Source: Nectonema munidae (Eukaryota > Nematomorpha > Nectonematoida > Nectonematidae). Taken from it: a stretch of DNA of 64,000 nt. The stretch is taken from positions 310,001-374,000 of the forward strand of contig JAUIRK010000189.1 of assembly GCA_030549495.1 (NCBI GenBank), given 5' to 3'. A model generated the notes under the pieces. The model made no database searches. It worked only from the letters and a program-made list of their open reading frames with translations, and was not told the origin of the DNA. Both the position numbers and the translations under genes were made by a program. Of the stretch, positions 1 to 11,600 are shown piece after piece (the first letter of the stretch is position 1; the number at the start of each line of letters is the position of its first letter).

Positions 1-98
1 ATAATAAATATATATATGTGTTCATAAATATATTTAATAAAAATAAATATTAATCTAATATTTAATTTAATATATAATATATTTTTGGACGTTTTTAG

Positions 99-293
99 TT
101 GGTGCAAGTGTGTCTTATTTTTATTAAGCATACCAAAAACTTTCATACAAATGCAAAATCATTAACTGGACCGGATTCATTGTCGAAGTTCGTTGGATCC
201 ATTTTCTACATCGGCAAAGGATCAGCCAACCGACCAAATGCTCACTTTAGTCAAGCCATGAAAGCCCACTCTAAAAGCGCCGAAAGTCAGGAT
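99..293 (+). CDS. ANKLE1/LEM-3-like endonuclease, internal exon (GIY-YIG start)
   Basis: This exon encodes the first half of a GIY-YIG nuclease domain of the ANKLE1/LEM-3 type. Family knowledge: these proteins carry ankyrin repeats, a LEM domain and a C-terminal GIY-YIG domain, and cut branched DNA (LEM-3 acts on chromatin bridges at the midbody). Seen here: the FVGSIFYIGKG motif holding the catalytic Tyr, followed by NRPNAHF with the conserved Arg-Pro and His. The exon opens after an AG at 97-98 behind a T-rich tract and closes after a whole codon (GAT) before the donor GTATGC at 294. Its phase-0 end matches the phase-0 start of the exon at 8009, and both join in the order known for the family. 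The ankyrin and LEM parts must lie upstream of the window. The acceptor position is less sure than the donor. Confidence 0.83.
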
Positions 294-667
294 GTATGCA
301 TTTTTTATCTTGATTAATTTAGAGTTTGTTCCTTTTCTTAAGTTGTTATAATTTAGTTTGTGTTGAATTTGAAGGATTTGACATTTGTAAGTGCCAATCA
401 CAACACAAACATGTGCAAATTTTAATTTTTTCGATCTCATCTATAAATTGATTAATTTGGATAATTTTAACTTCTTCAGGTACATTGAGAATTTGACGAC
501 TTTCCTGATAAAATGTTTTTTATCATTTATTTCCTTACGTTAGTTCACAACATTTTTTACAGAGGCACACATCCTCAAAATTTGCTCCAACCCCACCATA
601 ACTGCACTGATTTTATCAAGTCAAGTTACTTTATTTGTACTTTTGATTGCATCACTACCATCTAGCT

Positions 668-1620
668 CAGTGGTTTTTAAACTGGAGTCTGCGGTTCCCT
701 ACAAGATCGCGAAGCAGTTGCATTTGGACCGAAAAGGGGTCACTCAATGGATCGTTTCGCGCAACATATTGCATCCATATTGGGTCATTTGCTATTTTTG
801 CCAATAAGTCACATTTAAAAGAATAAATAATTTAGTCTTTGAATTGAGTTAAACTATTTTTACTTTTTTATTGCTTTTCAGGGCTGATTTTATAGATGTA
901 AATGTGCATTTTTCTTAATGGCCTAAGAATAAATTATGACGACTCATACTTCAAATTTGGTTTTACTGTATTAACGTCTGGTGGGGAAGAGGAACCTAAG
1001 TGTCTATTGACTATTTTAAACGTCAAGATGAACGATTGCCCAAATCTAGGTTTGATGGCCTAGAAATGTTTTTCCAAAATAGTGTAGTTTCAAAGTCTTC
1101 TATAAAGTTTGAAAAAAATAACTTGTCAAAAAGTGCCACAACATAAGAGAACATTTGATATTATCTTGCTGCAAAGATATCATATTGAATGTGCTAAGAA
1201 GTTCTGAACTTGAAAAGTTGGAGCATATCTTCCTGACAAACGATACCGTTAGAAGTCTAATAGGAGAGATGTCTGATGACATAATGTTACAGGGTATTGA
1301 TTTAGAAATAGATAGGAATTAGAAGATGAGTTGAAAAATGTTCTCAATGAAGTCATTAGAACAGCGTATTTCATTAAAGGAAATATCTTCAACTCTTGTT
1401 TGTTTCTGAGTTATGCAAAGAAAAGGAATTCGAATTTGAAAAATACTTGCTGCACAAAAAACATGAGGTGGCTTTCCAAAGGAAAAGTTTCGAAGCGATA
1501 CTATGAAAAGAAATCCAGCTATTTCTGGAAAGCAAACAAGATGTACGTGCAAAATATTCTGATCTCTGTTTTCTTATATTTCTACCATTTTAAGCGAACC
1601 TATCATTTTTACTGAAATTC
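668..1620 (+). mobile_element. hAT fossil (ZBED5/SCAND3-like transposase remnant)
   Basis: The left end, CAGTGGTTTTTAAACTGGAG, is a typical hAT (Charlie-like) terminus, followed by a sub-terminal part rich in GGGGTC/TCGCG motifs. About 250 bases on, broken frames recall domesticated and transposon-borne ZBED5-like proteins: SYFKFGFTVLTSGGEEEP (BED finger region), then EKLEHIFLTNDTVRSLI and GEMSDDIM near 1215-1280, then MRWLSKGKVSKRYYE at 1460-1505, the counterpart of the EVRWLSRGKV block. Frames shift repeatedly and pieces between blocks are missing, so it is long dead. The 3' terminus and target-site duplication were not found. It lies in the ANKLE1-like intron in the same orientation. Confidence 0.6.
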
Positions 1621-2754
1621 CTAATTCAACCAGACCTCATTTATCTAATATTATTATTTTCGATAACCTCTATATCCGATACAATATTGATTTGGAGCTA
1701 AATGATTTTTCTCATCCTCTTATCTCACTAATGGTCAACCAATGGCTCATTTCAAATGAATGAGCATTTGATTCAGATGCATTGTTGCTTAAAATTAAAT
1801 TTTAAAATTTTTATCAATGAAAGGTTTAGATTAGTAAAACAGAAAAACAAGGAATCATCTTATATAAACTTCATATACTACCTACAATATTTTCAGTTAG
1901 CAAAGTAAATTGTTTGAAAATATATTCACGGCTTGTGTTTTATTGATTGATTATATTACACCTTTTTTTATATATAAGTAATCGAGTTGCTATGGGGTCA
2001 AAAATTAAGCAACTTGTTAGCAACCCTCAGGCCTCTTATGGATCTCTTGCTAAATTTATGGAATTATAAACATCGCCTTAATTTCTCCTTTTTCCAAGAA
2101 AAAGCGACAGTGAGCTTTCAATATTTAAACGTGTACTTGTCAAGCTAATTAGTTTCGAAGGACGTCTATTTTTAAAAAATTTTTAAGCTATTTTTGCCAA
2201 TGACTAACTTAACACACAACCTAATTCTTTTCACCATGGTAAATTATATAATTGAAATGATACTTTTTTCGTATATAGATTTTTTTATAAATGCTCGATT
2301 TAAAATATTTATCTGCTATATCGATGTTTAAAAATATAATAGCATTTATTGATTGACTTCTTAAAGCTGATCTTCTTGCAGAAATAAGAGGTCCAGCAAG
2401 ACTGAATGAGCTAACCCTCGCATGACTAGACTGAGTTGAGACTCGTGTCTCAATCTAAATACTTCTAATCAAGTAAAAAACTATTTCAAATATGAGTACC
2501 TTGAAAATCAAAAAAATGGTTATACTAAAACCTATATTAAGTTTCAGATAAAAATTCACAAAAATTTCTATATAAATCAAACTATTTCAAAATATTTGCC
2601 TTTCAATGCGGGCCTTTTTCATGCCGACTATAGATTTAATTTTTTAATGCAGTTTTTTTTAATTATATAAGCACTAAATTGTGTGAGAATAATCTTTACC
2701 AATTTTGAAGTTTGTAATATGGTTACTTTCAATTTTCGGTAATGTTCCATTTAA

Positions 2755-5086
2755 GGAACATTGGAGGTTTATAGCTACAAAATTAGATAATTTACCTTAA
2801 AGTAAATCTAAAAAATATGAAAGCAACAAATTTATTGAAGATAAAATATATGTAAATGAAAAAAAACAATAAAAGAAAAATTCAAGGTTTTTTGTGATAT
2901 ATTTCAAAACAAGTTTTTCCTCTTTCTGTATGTAATCTCACATTACATTTTTTGCACATGTTAACTGTATTTTTTTGACATACTCTACATCTTCCTTGAG
3001 TTGATTTAATCAAAAGATGTTCAATACCATCAAATCGAACATATTTTGGAAGCTCTCCGGCAAATTCATTTTTGCGACGATTTGAGATACCGGCTTTTAG
3101 ACAGCAAAGTGTGATTTCACTTCGAAATTGTAAGTGAGAAAGTTTTTCCGCATTTGTTTTACAATAAAGTCTCCATGCTGCTATCACTGATACATTTAAG
3201 ATGTTAATAAAAAGTGGCTAATACCACTTTTTGCTTCTTATATTTGGACGATAAGATTCACATAGTCGATCCAAAAGATCAACACCTCCCATCCCTTTGT
3301 TGTAAAGATATATGAGATGTGGTTGTGCTATGTTTTTCTCTCCACCTTTTATACGACGTCTCACTCTATGTATTGGCTCATGGTTTTCATAATTGCTTGC
3401 AATTGTTACTATAGAATTATCGTTCCATTTTGCAACATAAACTTTACCATCGGAACAATAACAATAGGATCCTCTTTGATCTTTTTCAATTTTTTACTGC
3501 ATATTAGTGTTTTAGACGCATCCGCAATTCTATTTTCCCTAACTGTTCCAATTGCCTTGACGTTCTCTTCTCTCAATTCCAAAAGCAATTTATAACTTGT
3601 AAAAAAGTTGTCGAAATATAATTGGTGACATTCAATGTCAGAGTTAGATTTTATAACATCAATCATGCATTTGACAACTCTTGTTCCAAGTGGATTATTT
3701 TTAGAAATATTTTCTTTTCCTTGATAAATTTTTAAATAATATGGAAATCCATCATTTCCACAAAGACACCAAACTTTATAGCCAAAACGTATCGGCTTAC
3801 CTTTGATGAACATTTTTGCACTATGACGTCCATAGTATGGCACCATAGACTCGTCTATGCTCAACAAACTATGAAAAACGCCAAATTGCACAAGACTCAC
3901 ATTCATAAAATTATATAATGGACATACTTTGCTCATTTTATCACCAGGCGTTGAACTTGAATTATCAGCAAAGTGGAGAAATTTTTTTATCTCGAGGTAT
4001 CTATTTCGACTCATAGATTGTGCCGCAATATTTACATGGAAATCAGGTTGAGAAGACCAATGGTGTTGCTCTTCTGGTACAATATGATAGCTAGACAACA
4101 ACAAGATACCAATAAATTTTTGCATTTCAATTTTGGAAACATACATTGAACTTTTCATTGTTTTTATCTCTATTGGCATAGAGATTTGTTTGAAAAACAA
4201 TATGCTCAAGTATTTCATCGGTAAAAATTAAATTCCAAATTTCAAACGGCGTCTTTCCTTCAAGAACTTCAAATTTTTTGTTTATTCCAAGATTTTTTGT
4301 AAGAAGCGATTTGTCAAATTTTCCATCTTTTCTCCAAGAAATATTAGAAATAGGCTTTTGTTTCTTTTTAGGAGGAGGAACGCTAGTAGTATCCAAAGGG
4401 CTTTCATCATCATTATAATTATCCTCATATTCATCTTTCCTGCTTTCATTTTCTTCTTCTACCTCAAGTTCACCAGCTGGCTCATATTCTTCCTCATGTT
4501 CGTATAAATCTTCTGTATCTGTATCTTGATTTTTTGAATCTCCAGCAACATGAGGTAAAACAACTATCGATAAAGGATTTTTAGAGTCTAAAATTACTTC
4601 ACGCGCTTCGGCAATTGTAGAAACTTTAGTAATTTTTTTTGTATGAAAATAATCAGAATTCATCATTTATGATCAATTATATATCTAAAATATATAAAAT
4701 TTATGTTTAATTTATAAAATCATCAATTTAAACATTAAAATTTTTTTAACATAATAAAATAGAAAAATTTTTTTTTCTTACTAATGTTCCTTCCATTGTT
4801 TTATAAATGGAACATTTTGTTGTTCTGAAAGTGTTTTTTAAAAAATTTTTGTTAATAAAAAATATTAATTTTGATTTTCATTTGTTTTTTTTGTATATAA
4901 AATTTACTTAAAAAAATAACACTATTTTTGAACCCATGTTCTATTGATTATTTCAATAAAAACGTTATCCAAACTAGTAGAATTTTTTTTATTATACTAA
5001 TAATATAATTAAGTAATGAGAAACTATAATAAATAAAATTAAGCTTAAAATGAGAATAGTATGAGAACTTAAAATTGATGTTCCAT
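2755..5086 (-). mobile_element. piggyBac DNA transposon with TTAA at both ends
   Basis: A 2.3-kb element bounded by TTAA at 2751-2754 and 5087-5090. Around each TTAA the sequence ATGTTCCATTTAAGGAACA is present nearly unchanged, a near-palindrome that contains the target TTAA and the start of the terminal repeat (GGAACA). It encodes one piggyBac transposase on the - strand (see the next entry). A further partial GGAACA-type motif lies inside near 4793-4815, as sub-terminal repeats do in the family. The low divergence of the two ends suggests a fairly recent insertion. It sits in the intron of the ANKLE1-like gene in antisense orientation. Confidence 0.78.
2882..4666 (-). pseudogene. piggyBac transposase (DDE_Tnp_1_7), lightly broken
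   Basis: The transposase cuts and pastes the element at TTAA sites. N-terminal part (4666-4127): acidic stretch, then FTDEILEHIVFQTNLYA. Middle part (4218-3409): first catalytic Asp in SIDESMVPYYGR, GKPIRFGYKVW, second Asp in LYFDNFFTS. Distal part (to 2882): YNKGMGGVDLLD with the third Asp, RSKKWY, and a C-terminal Cys/His-rich finger (CRVCQK, CKKCNVRLH, CFEIYH) as in complete piggyBac proteins. The first and last parts share a frame and the middle is in another, so there is a frameshift near 4140 and another between about 3370 and 3430. One in-frame TAG follows RSKKWY. All catalytic residues are visible. Length is about 590 residues, normal for the family. Confidence 0.85.
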
Positions 5087-5445
5087 TTAAGGAACAGTGA
5101 CAGGAAAAAGGTTGATTTAAATTGTGTGCATGTATGATGTGTAGTGTGTGTGATATTTTACTCATGTGTTACGCGTGTTTAAAATGTGTATTTCGTCATT
5201 GTTTATTCGATAACCGATCTGTTTTAATCTTTTACTTCAATATAAAAATTTTAACTGATTGTCAAAGCAATGTTGTGGTATGAATTTTGCATATATTTGA
5301 ATGCGCATGTGATGTGCTCTAATCGTGTTTTACATTTTACACGGTTGGATATGTTTTAGAATTATGCCCCTCAAATAACCCACAAAACTAATATTCAATC
5401 CGCCCGACCTTCAGTAAGTTTAAAAAAATGGTTCGCACTCGCAAT

Positions 5446-5572
5446 TTAACCGGTTAACGACAAGAGTCGATTTTACAAAATTAAATTCGTCTGCGTTTAT
5501 CAATGCTCTTTAATGCAAATCTTCTGCTTTACATTAGATATCGTCTGATTATTCTGGTCGTTAACGGGTTAA
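5446..5572 (-). mobile_element. piggyBac-type MITE (TTAACCCGTTAACG family), copy 1
   Basis: A 127-bp non-coding element with ends TTAACCGGTTAACG and CGTTAACGGGTTAA, including the TTAA target on both sides. The interior matches the copies at 44450 and 61106 in reverse orientation: the blocks AAATTCGTCTGCGTTTATC, CTTCTGCTTTACATTAG and CGTCTGATTATTCTGG are shared. TTAA followed by CCC is the hallmark of piggyBac-mobilised elements. Confidence 0.75.
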
Positions 5573-6226
5573 GAACGGGTCCCACAAAACTGCTCTGGTT
5601 ACCTACCCCGTCCATATTTATTATATATATATATAATATAACACTGTTCTTTCTCTTGCTAGAAGTGCTGTCTGTCATCAGACAGTCAATTCAAATATCC
5701 ATTTCTTTCTATCATTAGCATCTTTTTCCTTCATCTAATTCTTCCTGATTTCTTTCTTGATCATCTCTTTACCCGTAACTCCAGGCAGCCATTTTTCTCT
5801 TAAACATATTCTACTCTAAGATTTCAAGCTTTCTTTTTTCAGTTCGTCTTCTCTTCTTATGCATGTGCCATACATCCTAAATCATCCCTTTTTATCACTT
5901 TTACGATGGTGTCTTCCACAAGTCATTTATTTTGCCGTAAATTTTACACCACCCATCTTTCTTGTAGCTCTTTTGGTTCTTCGAATTGCGCCTTCTAATG
6001 TCGTGATATTTCATGTTTCATTAGGGTAAACAATTGCTGCTAAGCCTCGGAAATTTCACTTCAATTTTATTGTAAACCATTTATCATTAAGAATATAAGA
6101 CTGAATGACTTTCAATCAATCCAACCTACAAATGTCACTGCAATCAATCGTATCTTTGAAGTAACAGCAATGCTTTAGATTCTCCAAATCGATAGCAGTC
6201 ATTTTCTTTCTCCACGATTAATGTCT

Positions 6227-6302
6227 AGCCTCTCTAATACGGTCACTAAGGTGACTTCTTATTTCTGGCCTTATATGAGGAGTGACCGTTATAAAGAGGG
6301 CT
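6227..6302. mobile_element. Small palindromic MITE, pogo/Tigger-like ends
   Basis: The two arms AGCCTCTCTAATACGGTCACT and, on the other strand, AGCCCTCTTTATAACGGTCACT form an imperfect inverted repeat around a ~35-bp spacer. Ends of the type CCTCT..TAA..CGGTCACT are common in pogo/Tigger-derived miniature elements. The outermost CAGT and TA duplication are not visible, so the family assignment is tentative. Confidence 0.45.
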
Positions 6303-6950
6303 TGAGAAAGCTAGTTTAAGTGAAATTATGAAGAATTAGGACATAAGAAAATTCCGTAATAGTTGTTTGTCTAGTTTTGCAATTTTTTTAACATCTTCGA
6401 AACAAATTTATCTTTTGCCTTAATCAATCAATAGGCTTCTTTTTGGAGGATCTCAAGATGCTTTCTTATGTGTTAAATATAGACTTTGCATTTAGACCAT
6501 GTTTTGATTTTTGTTTAATAGGCTAAGTATGGGTATCGCTTTTTCGTCTTGATTCGTCCAAAAGATCGTTTGCATGTTAAAGCCAACAAGATATAAGTTT
6601 GTAAAGAGGATTTCTTTGGAAATATTTTGTTACTAATGCCCTTGTATGAAGGGTGTAAGTTTGAAATCCTGTCTCCTTCTTTGAAGACAGTAATGTTTCA
6701 TGTGCTAGCATGAATGAATTTCATATCTAGTGCAACCAGTTCTTTATAAAAATTAATGCAGTGCTTTCCAAAAGATTAATATTTTTTCAAGAATATACTT
6801 TAAAAAAGCTGCGGACTTTTTCCTCCAGATAAACCTCCTATCAAGATATGCACTGGTCGTTGGGTTATATCATTTATTATCTCTCAACATTTTCCAACAC
6901 CTCAAATATGCCCTTCCAGCTTTAAAGAAATAAGAAATCAATAAGGACTT

Positions 6951-7251
6951 ATGGAAAGATTGCTCGAACTGCTCGAATATGAGCATACCTATGCTAACCT
7001 CATTTACTCCTACAATGGACGAATACATAAATGCCACCTCAACGCCAATTGCCGTTATCTCCTTAGAAGAAGAATGGAAGAAAATGTTGAAAAAGAAGCT
7101 AAAAATCCATATTTTAGAATTCTTAGCTTTCATCTCAGCCATACTCTATTTCAGAGCAGAAGCAATCTTCTATTGCGATTCCTCGGTAGCCTTTGCTGCA
7201 ATCAGAATTCGAGGTTCCATCGAAAAGGATACTGTTGATTTGGTTAACTAG
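6951..7251 (+). other. Unrecognised coding-like stretch inside the intron
   Basis: Two overlapping + frames are open here (6951-7238 and 6979-7251) and codon-like composition extends upstream to about 6800 in broken frames. The second frame contains PTMDEYINATSTPIAVISL and EEEWKKMLKKKLK before a hydrophobic stretch. I recognise no domain. It may be a remnant of an unidentified transposon gene or chance. It is not needed by the ANKLE1-like gene. Confidence 0.2.
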
Positions 7252-8008
7252 TTGATCAAAAAAGATTCACGTTTTTTTTAAGAAGCACAATACTTTATTC
7301 ACTGCGTATCAAGAAAATCTAAGCCATTTCTTCTCAATGATATGAGGAAGGGTGACGACTACTGTATTTAAGGAGCTTACGCCAAAAAAAGCTTTTACTT
7401 CGTGTGTTTTCTTTATCATTTCATTGTTTTTGCGATTTCAAATAATATTTTGTTCACCGATACCTATTTGAATAATTTCAAAAATAATAGATAATAACCG
7501 CATTTTGGAAGTTTTTTTGTCTTCTTAGACTTAAATGACGGTATTTCTGAATAAAGAAGTGACGGTAATTGAGATACAACGATTTTATCAAATATAATTT
7601 TTTTTTGATTGTGTAAAACTGAAAGTATTAAAGAGGTGCCTGCTCGCAAAAGACGTTATTTCTACGAAAGTGTAGGAGAAAATGAAAAGAAACAATTTGG
7701 AGCTAAAACTCTGTGCCAATCTCAAATCATTAGAGGCCGGCAATTTTTTTTATTCCTTTGATTTTCTCTGTTTATATTTCATTTGTAAAGTTCATACAAA
7801 ATTCTATTAAATCTGACTCTCCTAATTCATAATATAATAATGAAATAGTAAACGATACAGTTAATCAAAATTTACCTATTTGATCATTTTAACCTCTAAC
7901 TCACTCAATAGGTTACGTTTTAGTTAGTTAGAATCGGTACCTCTGCTTTTAGCTTTTATAGGAGCTTCTTCAGTAGCGATTTTAATTCCTTTTTCATTTT
8001 TTTCACAG

Positions 8009-8141
8009 CGAACTTGCTCCAAAGTTGAAAGAATACTCAACATTTGGAAGGAGGATTTGGGTGTTGTGACGTTGCATGTTTTCAATAATCAAAACGAATC
8101 AGAAGCGTTGTCTCGAGAGTCTTCTATGATTGACGCCATTG
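8009..8141 (+). CDS. ANKLE1/LEM-3-like endonuclease, penultimate exon
   Basis: This exon carries the middle of the GIY-YIG nuclease domain: KVERILNIWKEDLGVVTLHV, the counterpart of KVQRILDIW...GVVSLH in ANKLE1, and SRESSMIDAIG (the G completed by the next exon), which holds the conserved catalytic Glu of the family. The acceptor TTTTTTCACAG precedes it, the exon starts in phase 0, and it ends one base into a codon at 8141 (donor GTTCTT, weak but in the right place). Only a 60-base intron separates it from the last exon. The exon reads without interruption, consistent with a functional gene. Confidence 0.86.
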
Positions 8142-8201
8142 GTTCTTAAATCTACTTTTCCTTCTTACGGAGTAATTTCTGTGTTTTCATTTCTTATTTA
8201 G

Positions 8202-8374
8202 GAATTCATAATCTTACAAATGAGATACGTGGGTCTTATAAAGGCCTTTTTAAAAAGTTGTCAATGCGAGAAAAGCAATTTTTTGGAGTTTTATGTTTGG
8301 AACGCGCAAAAAATCTTTTCTTGTATGAGGGAGAGCGTCAAATTAAACCAGAAAATTTATTAAAATCAAGTTAA
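8202..8374 (+). CDS. ANKLE1/LEM-3-like endonuclease, terminal exon
   Basis: This encodes the C-terminus of the GIY-YIG domain. The split codon G|GA restores Gly of the DAIG motif, followed by IHNLTNEIRGSYKG, where the Asn of NLTN is a conserved active-site residue, then REKQFFGVLCLERA and LYEGERQIKPENL, close to the ANKLE1 C-terminal block (LGVHLL...FLxEGERQLxPxD). It ends with TAA at 8372-8374. The acceptor is TTATTTAG at 8194-8201. The three exons together give an uninterrupted 120-plus-residue nuclease domain with the expected catalytic Tyr, Arg, Glu and Asn. The protein should be nuclear or midbody-associated and act in resolving branched or bridged DNA, by family analogy. Confidence 0.88.
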
Positions 8375-8506
8375 TACCTATTTTTTATCATTACAATGTT
8401 CATAATGATTTTTTATTTTAAAATAAGTATATTTCAAAAATATATATTTCTTATAAATCGATTTTATAAAAAAAACTTTTAAAATGATAATGCATAAAAT
8501 ATTTTT

Positions 8507-8512
8507 AATAAA
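8507..8512 (+). promoter_or_regulatory. Probable polyadenylation signal of the ANKLE1-like gene
   Basis: AATAAA lies 133 bases after the TAA stop and is followed within 30 bases by a T-rich then TTTTTTTGTG stretch, as expected of a downstream element. The 3' UTR would be about 150 bases. In AT-rich DNA this hexamer also occurs by chance, hence the moderate confidence. Confidence 0.5.
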
Positions 8513-8555
8513 CTTTGTAATTTTTTATTTTCAATTCTTTTTTTTGTGACTTACA

Positions 8556-9000
8556 GGATATGGCTTAAATATTTAAAGATTAATCTATAACAGCTTCGTT
8601 ATTGAGGTGAGAAGGATGAAAGCCTTATCTTGGCTGCAGCAGAAACGGCTTCTTTCAGCAAACTATAAAGTACCAGCTAACTAAAATGTCACATTCAGCG
8701 TTTTAGTTTTAAATAAATCAAACTTTCTGAATGCTTTATTTTAACATTATGTTTTAGAAGTTTAATAAACTGATTTCAAAAAGCTGTGTTTGCTTCATTA
8801 CAGGATCTGATGGAAGACCAAAAACTTTTATCGAGTGGCATCGAGAACTCTCTAAGCCGCTTGCCATCATCAAGTTGACTAGATATTCCTCTAACTTGTT
8901 AATGAAATTGAACTCAAACCCAAGCTTAAATTCACCTTCTCCATTTCTCTTACATAGCCTACTCTGCAGTTCTTTCAGTTCATTTTTACAAAACTGAAAT
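8556..9000 (+). other. Possible exon-like fragments downstream of the ANKLE1-like gene
   Basis: Two short segments follow AG acceptors (TGACTTACAG ending near 8558, TTCATTACAG ending near 8803). One + frame reads EKDESLILAAAETASFSKL before a stop. The second segment reads SDGRPKTFIEWHRELSK and stays open for nearly 60 codons. Neither matches a family I know and they do not join cleanly. They may be exons of another gene, non-coding exons or chance. Confidence 0.2.
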
Positions 9001-11449
9001 TTTGGCTCGATATTCTTTTGATGAGATCACTTTTTCAATATTGAACTCATTAAAGCTTTTCCTAATTTTCTTCTTTAGTAAATCTCAATGAATTCGATCA
9101 AGTTTTTCTTTCCAAAGTCGGCCTAATTTTTAAGTACTAAATTACTTCTCTTTAGAAGATCTAGCTAAATCTAACAATATAGATTAACTATCTTGTTTCG
9201 CTATATTATCAGCTTGGTATTTCAAAATCAGCACAGATTTAATATATCATGTTTAGTCTCCATATTATATCTTAGAGGCTAATGGCGTTGAGTATTTCTT
9301 TTCCGGTAAAAGGAAATGATCCCAAATCCATGAAAGAGTTTGCTAGTCTTTCAAAATCTGCGAGTCCTACTGATACTTTAGATAAATTAACTTTTAAGAC
9401 CATCAATTATAAGTTCGGCCTAGAATTAAATTTAATCATCCTGTTGGGAAGTTTTCATAGTTCAAGGGCATCTCCCAAGATTTAAATATTTTATTAAAAA
9501 TTCTATACTCCCTAGAATTTTTTAAAATACGTTATTTACATTAATAAAAACTCACTATGCCTATTTCATCGAGTATTCTTTACCTGAAAGCAAAATAATG
9601 TTTATCACAAATTAGGATTTCTTTACTTTTCTCATTCGTTTGATAACTAAATTGATTTTTAATGATTGAAATTCATTTTCCCCCATTAAAAGATACGCAT
9701 TCATATGTGCAAAGACTTTACATGTTGGAAGAAAGATTGGAAGGAAAAAAAGGATACAATTAAACTTTATGGAAAAATTTAACTAAGGCCAAAATATATA
9801 AACTTAAATTCACCTTTATAGATAGAAATTTATTTGATTTAAATGGTAGAATATTGTGAAATAATAATGGAAAAAATGCATCTATGATGCTTTGACAACC
9901 ACATTCAAAATGACAGTTTTTATATTTAGACTTTTAAAGTACAAGACATCTGGCAGGAAAAAAGTTGGATAATCTTAATTTTTGTTTTAATAGATATTTT
10001 TATTATTAAATAGTTCAAACTTTTACTTTCAAAATTAGGAACAAATTTTGGTTACTAAAACTTCTTTTCGTATCTTTAATTTTGGAATTTAACAGAAAAA
10101 GTATTTTTCAAACAAAGTAATTAGTTTTTTAGCAACAAAAACAAAGAAGTAGTATTCATATTTTTATATTTCAAATATAGTTTTTATATGGACCCCATTT
10201 TAATAATATGAAAAAAAAGAAGGAACAGCTAAACTCTTTAGCAACTAACGATATTTTGATTCCTCGTAAATAACCCAAAATTTCTTTCTTATTAATGCCA
10301 ATACTTAGCCAATTTTATGAATTGAAAAATCATTTTCTCCCAAAAAGTCAATAATATTTTAATTCTTAGGTGAACAATTTTGACTAGATGTTGTATTTTA
10401 ATGTCACACACTTTCTTGTCATAAAGGACAGTACTTATTTTTCAGATTTTCCAACAAAACCTAATCGGTTATTACGGTGATGTTGACCAATATTCCTTTT
10501 GAGTGAATAACAGAAATAACTTTATGGTTATTCCCTGGTTTAAACCCAAATCTTTATGCATTCGATTGTCATTACCATTTTCAAATTGTGTATAAATAAT
10601 ATTGAGCTTTGTTATGTCTAATATTTAATGATACTTGATAATAGGAAAATATATCTATTAGCAATTAGTTCTTGCCTTTTTAATGTATAAATTTATGTGT
10701 GTAAAAAAGGCTTCTTTTTAACAAAAATTTTCTCCGTATAAATGTAATTTTTGGATTACTTAAAAGCATGTTTTTCAGACATAAACTGAAAATTGTAAAC
10801 TACCTTAACAATTAGACTAAAAATATTCCGAATCTTGTTAGTAATGTCAAACTATCCTAAAAATAGAAAACGTATTATAATTTTTTTATAATGTATGTAA
10901 TGATATACTCGCTGCAGTTGAGACTTTATTATGGAAATTTAAGATCTTAAAAACAATGTTATGAAAACTGAGCCTATACTTTTGAAAAAATTAACTGGAT
11001 GTACACATAAAATCAATAATTTAAACTTTTTTCTTCTGTTTTACGTGCAATAAAAGTTAAAAGAGCATCTTAGCTAATGCTTAAATGGCGTTTTAAAGGT
11101 TGTTGTTAGTATCATTCCAAATTGTTGACTGTTGAATGGTAAAAAAGAGAGGAAACCTCTATGTATTATAATTACGTTAGTCTAACACTTTCTTAGTTAT
11201 ATGGAAGGTGAAAATAACAAGGGTTCAAATCTATATTTTTGTTATTTTCATTAATAGCACTTATTTTCTTTGCATTAGAAATTCAATTTGTAAGGAACCT
11301 CATCAAAAATTAAAGAGCTAACCATTTTTCCACTATTTCTGGGAGAAAGTTTAGAAGGGTAGGGTGGCTGATGAAAAAAGGGAGGGGCTTAGACCGCTTT
11401 AGTTTCCAGTCTAAAAAACTTCTGTTTGCAGTTGTTTAGTGATACTTTT
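9001..11449. other. AT-rich intergenic DNA, nothing recognised
   Basis: No coding, RNA or repeat feature is convincing. The open frame at 9282-9485 has no recognisable domain and the composition is otherwise uniform AT-rich sequence. Confidence 0.5.
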
Positions 11450-11600
11450 ATGGGCGTGAGTAAAGTTGGTTAGATACTGGGTTTCGATAACTCAAGGTCT
11501 TGGGTTCGATCCTGCATCAAGCCTACTTTTTTGATAGTTCGATACAAGCGGCGCCATTGTGCCTTTTCGATGAAAACTCCCCACGGTACCTTTACCTTTA
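11450..11600 (+). repeat. tRNA-derived SINE, copy 1
   Basis: The head GGGCGTGAGTAAAGTTGGTT and the B-box GGTTCGATCC (11503-11512) resemble the internal pol III promoter of a tRNA of the long-variable-arm (Ser/Leu) class. A family-specific body follows: GATACAAGCGGCGC, CATTGTGCC, TTCGATGAAAACTCCCCAC and GGTACCTTTACC. The same order recurs at 19661, 25520 and 37466, which defines a dispersed family. No A-tail is visible. Confidence 0.75.

Larger units (their letters stand above)
294..8008 (+). other. Large transposon-filled intron of the ANKLE1-like gene
   Basis: The donor is GTATGC at 294 and the acceptor TTTTTTCACAG ends at 8008. In this 7.7-kb interval I recognise a hAT fossil (668-1620), a piggyBac element (2755-5086, opposite strand to the gene), a TTAA MITE (5446-5572) and a small palindromic element (6227-6302). 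The rest (about 1620-2740, 5100-5440, 5580-6220, 6310-6900 and 7260-8000) is AT-rich DNA where I see nothing certain. No missing exon is required, because the protein on both sides joins without a gap relative to the family. Confidence 0.75.

Noticed and set aside
8375-8506. Further ANKLE1-like coding exon after 8374
   Set aside because: The protein ends at the position expected for the family C-terminus, and a polyadenylation signal follows.
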